From Treponema sp. (GTDB taxonomy: Bacteria; Spirochaetota; Spirochaetia; Treponematales; Breznakiellaceae), in assembly GCA_031281855.1 (NCBI GenBank), contig JAITEW010000067.1, positions 1-5,795 on the forward strand: a stretch of 5,795 bases of DNA, written 5' to 3'. The notes below the pieces were generated by a model. The model saw nothing but the letters and a program-made list of their open reading frames with translations. It was not told the DNA's origin and did not search any database. This document shows positions 5,656 through 5,795 of the stretch, piece by piece. The stretch's first letter is position 1; each line of letters begins with the position of its first letter. The position numbers were made by a program, and so were the translations under genes.

Positions 5656-5675
5656 CTATACTACTGATATACACG
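5642..5675. repeat. 9-bp perfect inverted repeat with an alternative hairpin
   Basis: CGTGTATAT (5642-5650) and ATATACACG (5667-5675) are exact inverted copies, 16 bases apart. The left arm also pairs with a nearer copy: GTGTA (5643-5647) with TACAC (5652-5656). Two mutually exclusive stems are therefore possible. The stems are AT-rich and no U-run follows, so a terminator is unlikely. It could be an operator, a mobile-element end or chance in AT-rich DNA. Confidence 0.35.
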
Positions 5676-5795
5676 AAACTCAAAGGAATACCTTTCCATC
5701 TTCAATTCAGAATATGAAATACAGCATAGGGTATCGAATTGCTAACAGAACGCCCAATGCTCTCCTTAATCCACCTTGAAGTCGTGTTCACTGTA

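Larger units (their letters stand above)
5520..5795. other. AT-richer region without an intact gene
   Basis: Outside the GerMN promoter I see no convincing complete gene here. It holds a probable ATPase remnant (5542-5655, minus), an inverted repeat (5642-5675) and a TATAAT box. Several tiny ORFs are present: 17 codons at 5614-5667 (plus), 21 codons at 5714-5779 (plus), and a minus-strand frame at 5702-5794 that stays open to the right edge for 30 codons. The last could be the end of a gene beyond the window, but I recognise no family in it. The drop in GC against the genes on the left fits decaying or non-coding DNA. Confidence 0.6.

Noticed and set aside
5707..5757. 16-codon hydrophobic minus-strand ORF starting TTG after AAGGAG
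   Set aside because: Spacing is only four bases, the start is non-ATG, and nothing else supports a toxin or leader peptide.
5702..5794. Minus-strand frame open to the right edge (30 codons and a stop)
   Set aside because: Could be the end of a gene beyond the window, but this length is expected by chance and I recognise no family.

Overview
The window most likely comes from a spirochaete of the Treponema group with a moderately high GC content. This is inferred from the look of the proteins (RNase Y, a YmdB-type phosphoesterase, a GerMN protein with a long proline-rich linker) and from my memory of such genomes; no search was run. It carries five protein genes, one of them cut by the left edge, and one likely gene remnant. 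I see no RNA genes, CRISPR arrays or intact mobile elements.

Layout. Positions 1-779 (minus) hold the first 259 codons of a LacZ-type family 2 beta-galactosidase that runs off the left edge. Positions 780-927 are a divergent promoter region serving lacZ (left) and rny (right). Positions 928-2457 (plus) encode RNase Y. Positions 2514-3644 (plus) encode a cystathionine beta-lyase-like PLP enzyme with a good ribosome binding site of its own; it probably shares the rny transcript. Positions 3706-4515 (plus) encode a YmdB/TIGR00282 metallophosphoesterase with its own putative promoter. Positions 4545-5483 (minus) encode a membrane-anchored GerMN-domain protein convergent with ymdB; a hairpin lies between the two stops. 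Positions 5484-5795 hold the GerMN promoter and then AT-richer DNA with no intact gene: a fragment that reads like the Walker B region of an AAA+ ATPase (DUF4143 type), a 9-bp inverted repeat and a few tiny ORFs.

How the genes relate. RNase Y (membrane-bound endoribonuclease) and YmdB (phosphodiesterase acting on 2',3'-cyclic nucleotides in Bacillus subtilis) are neighbours in Bacillus. Here they are on the same strand but separated by a sulfur amino acid PLP enzyme. LacZ and the GerMN protein have no obvious functional tie to them.

The most interesting signal is in the gene starts. lacZ, ymdB and the GerMN gene each have a good -10 hexamer ending only 6-7 bases before the ATG and no Shine-Dalgarno sequence, which predicts leaderless mRNAs. 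rny and the PLP enzyme gene instead have clear ribosome binding sites. I did not find a clearly novel multi-gene system.
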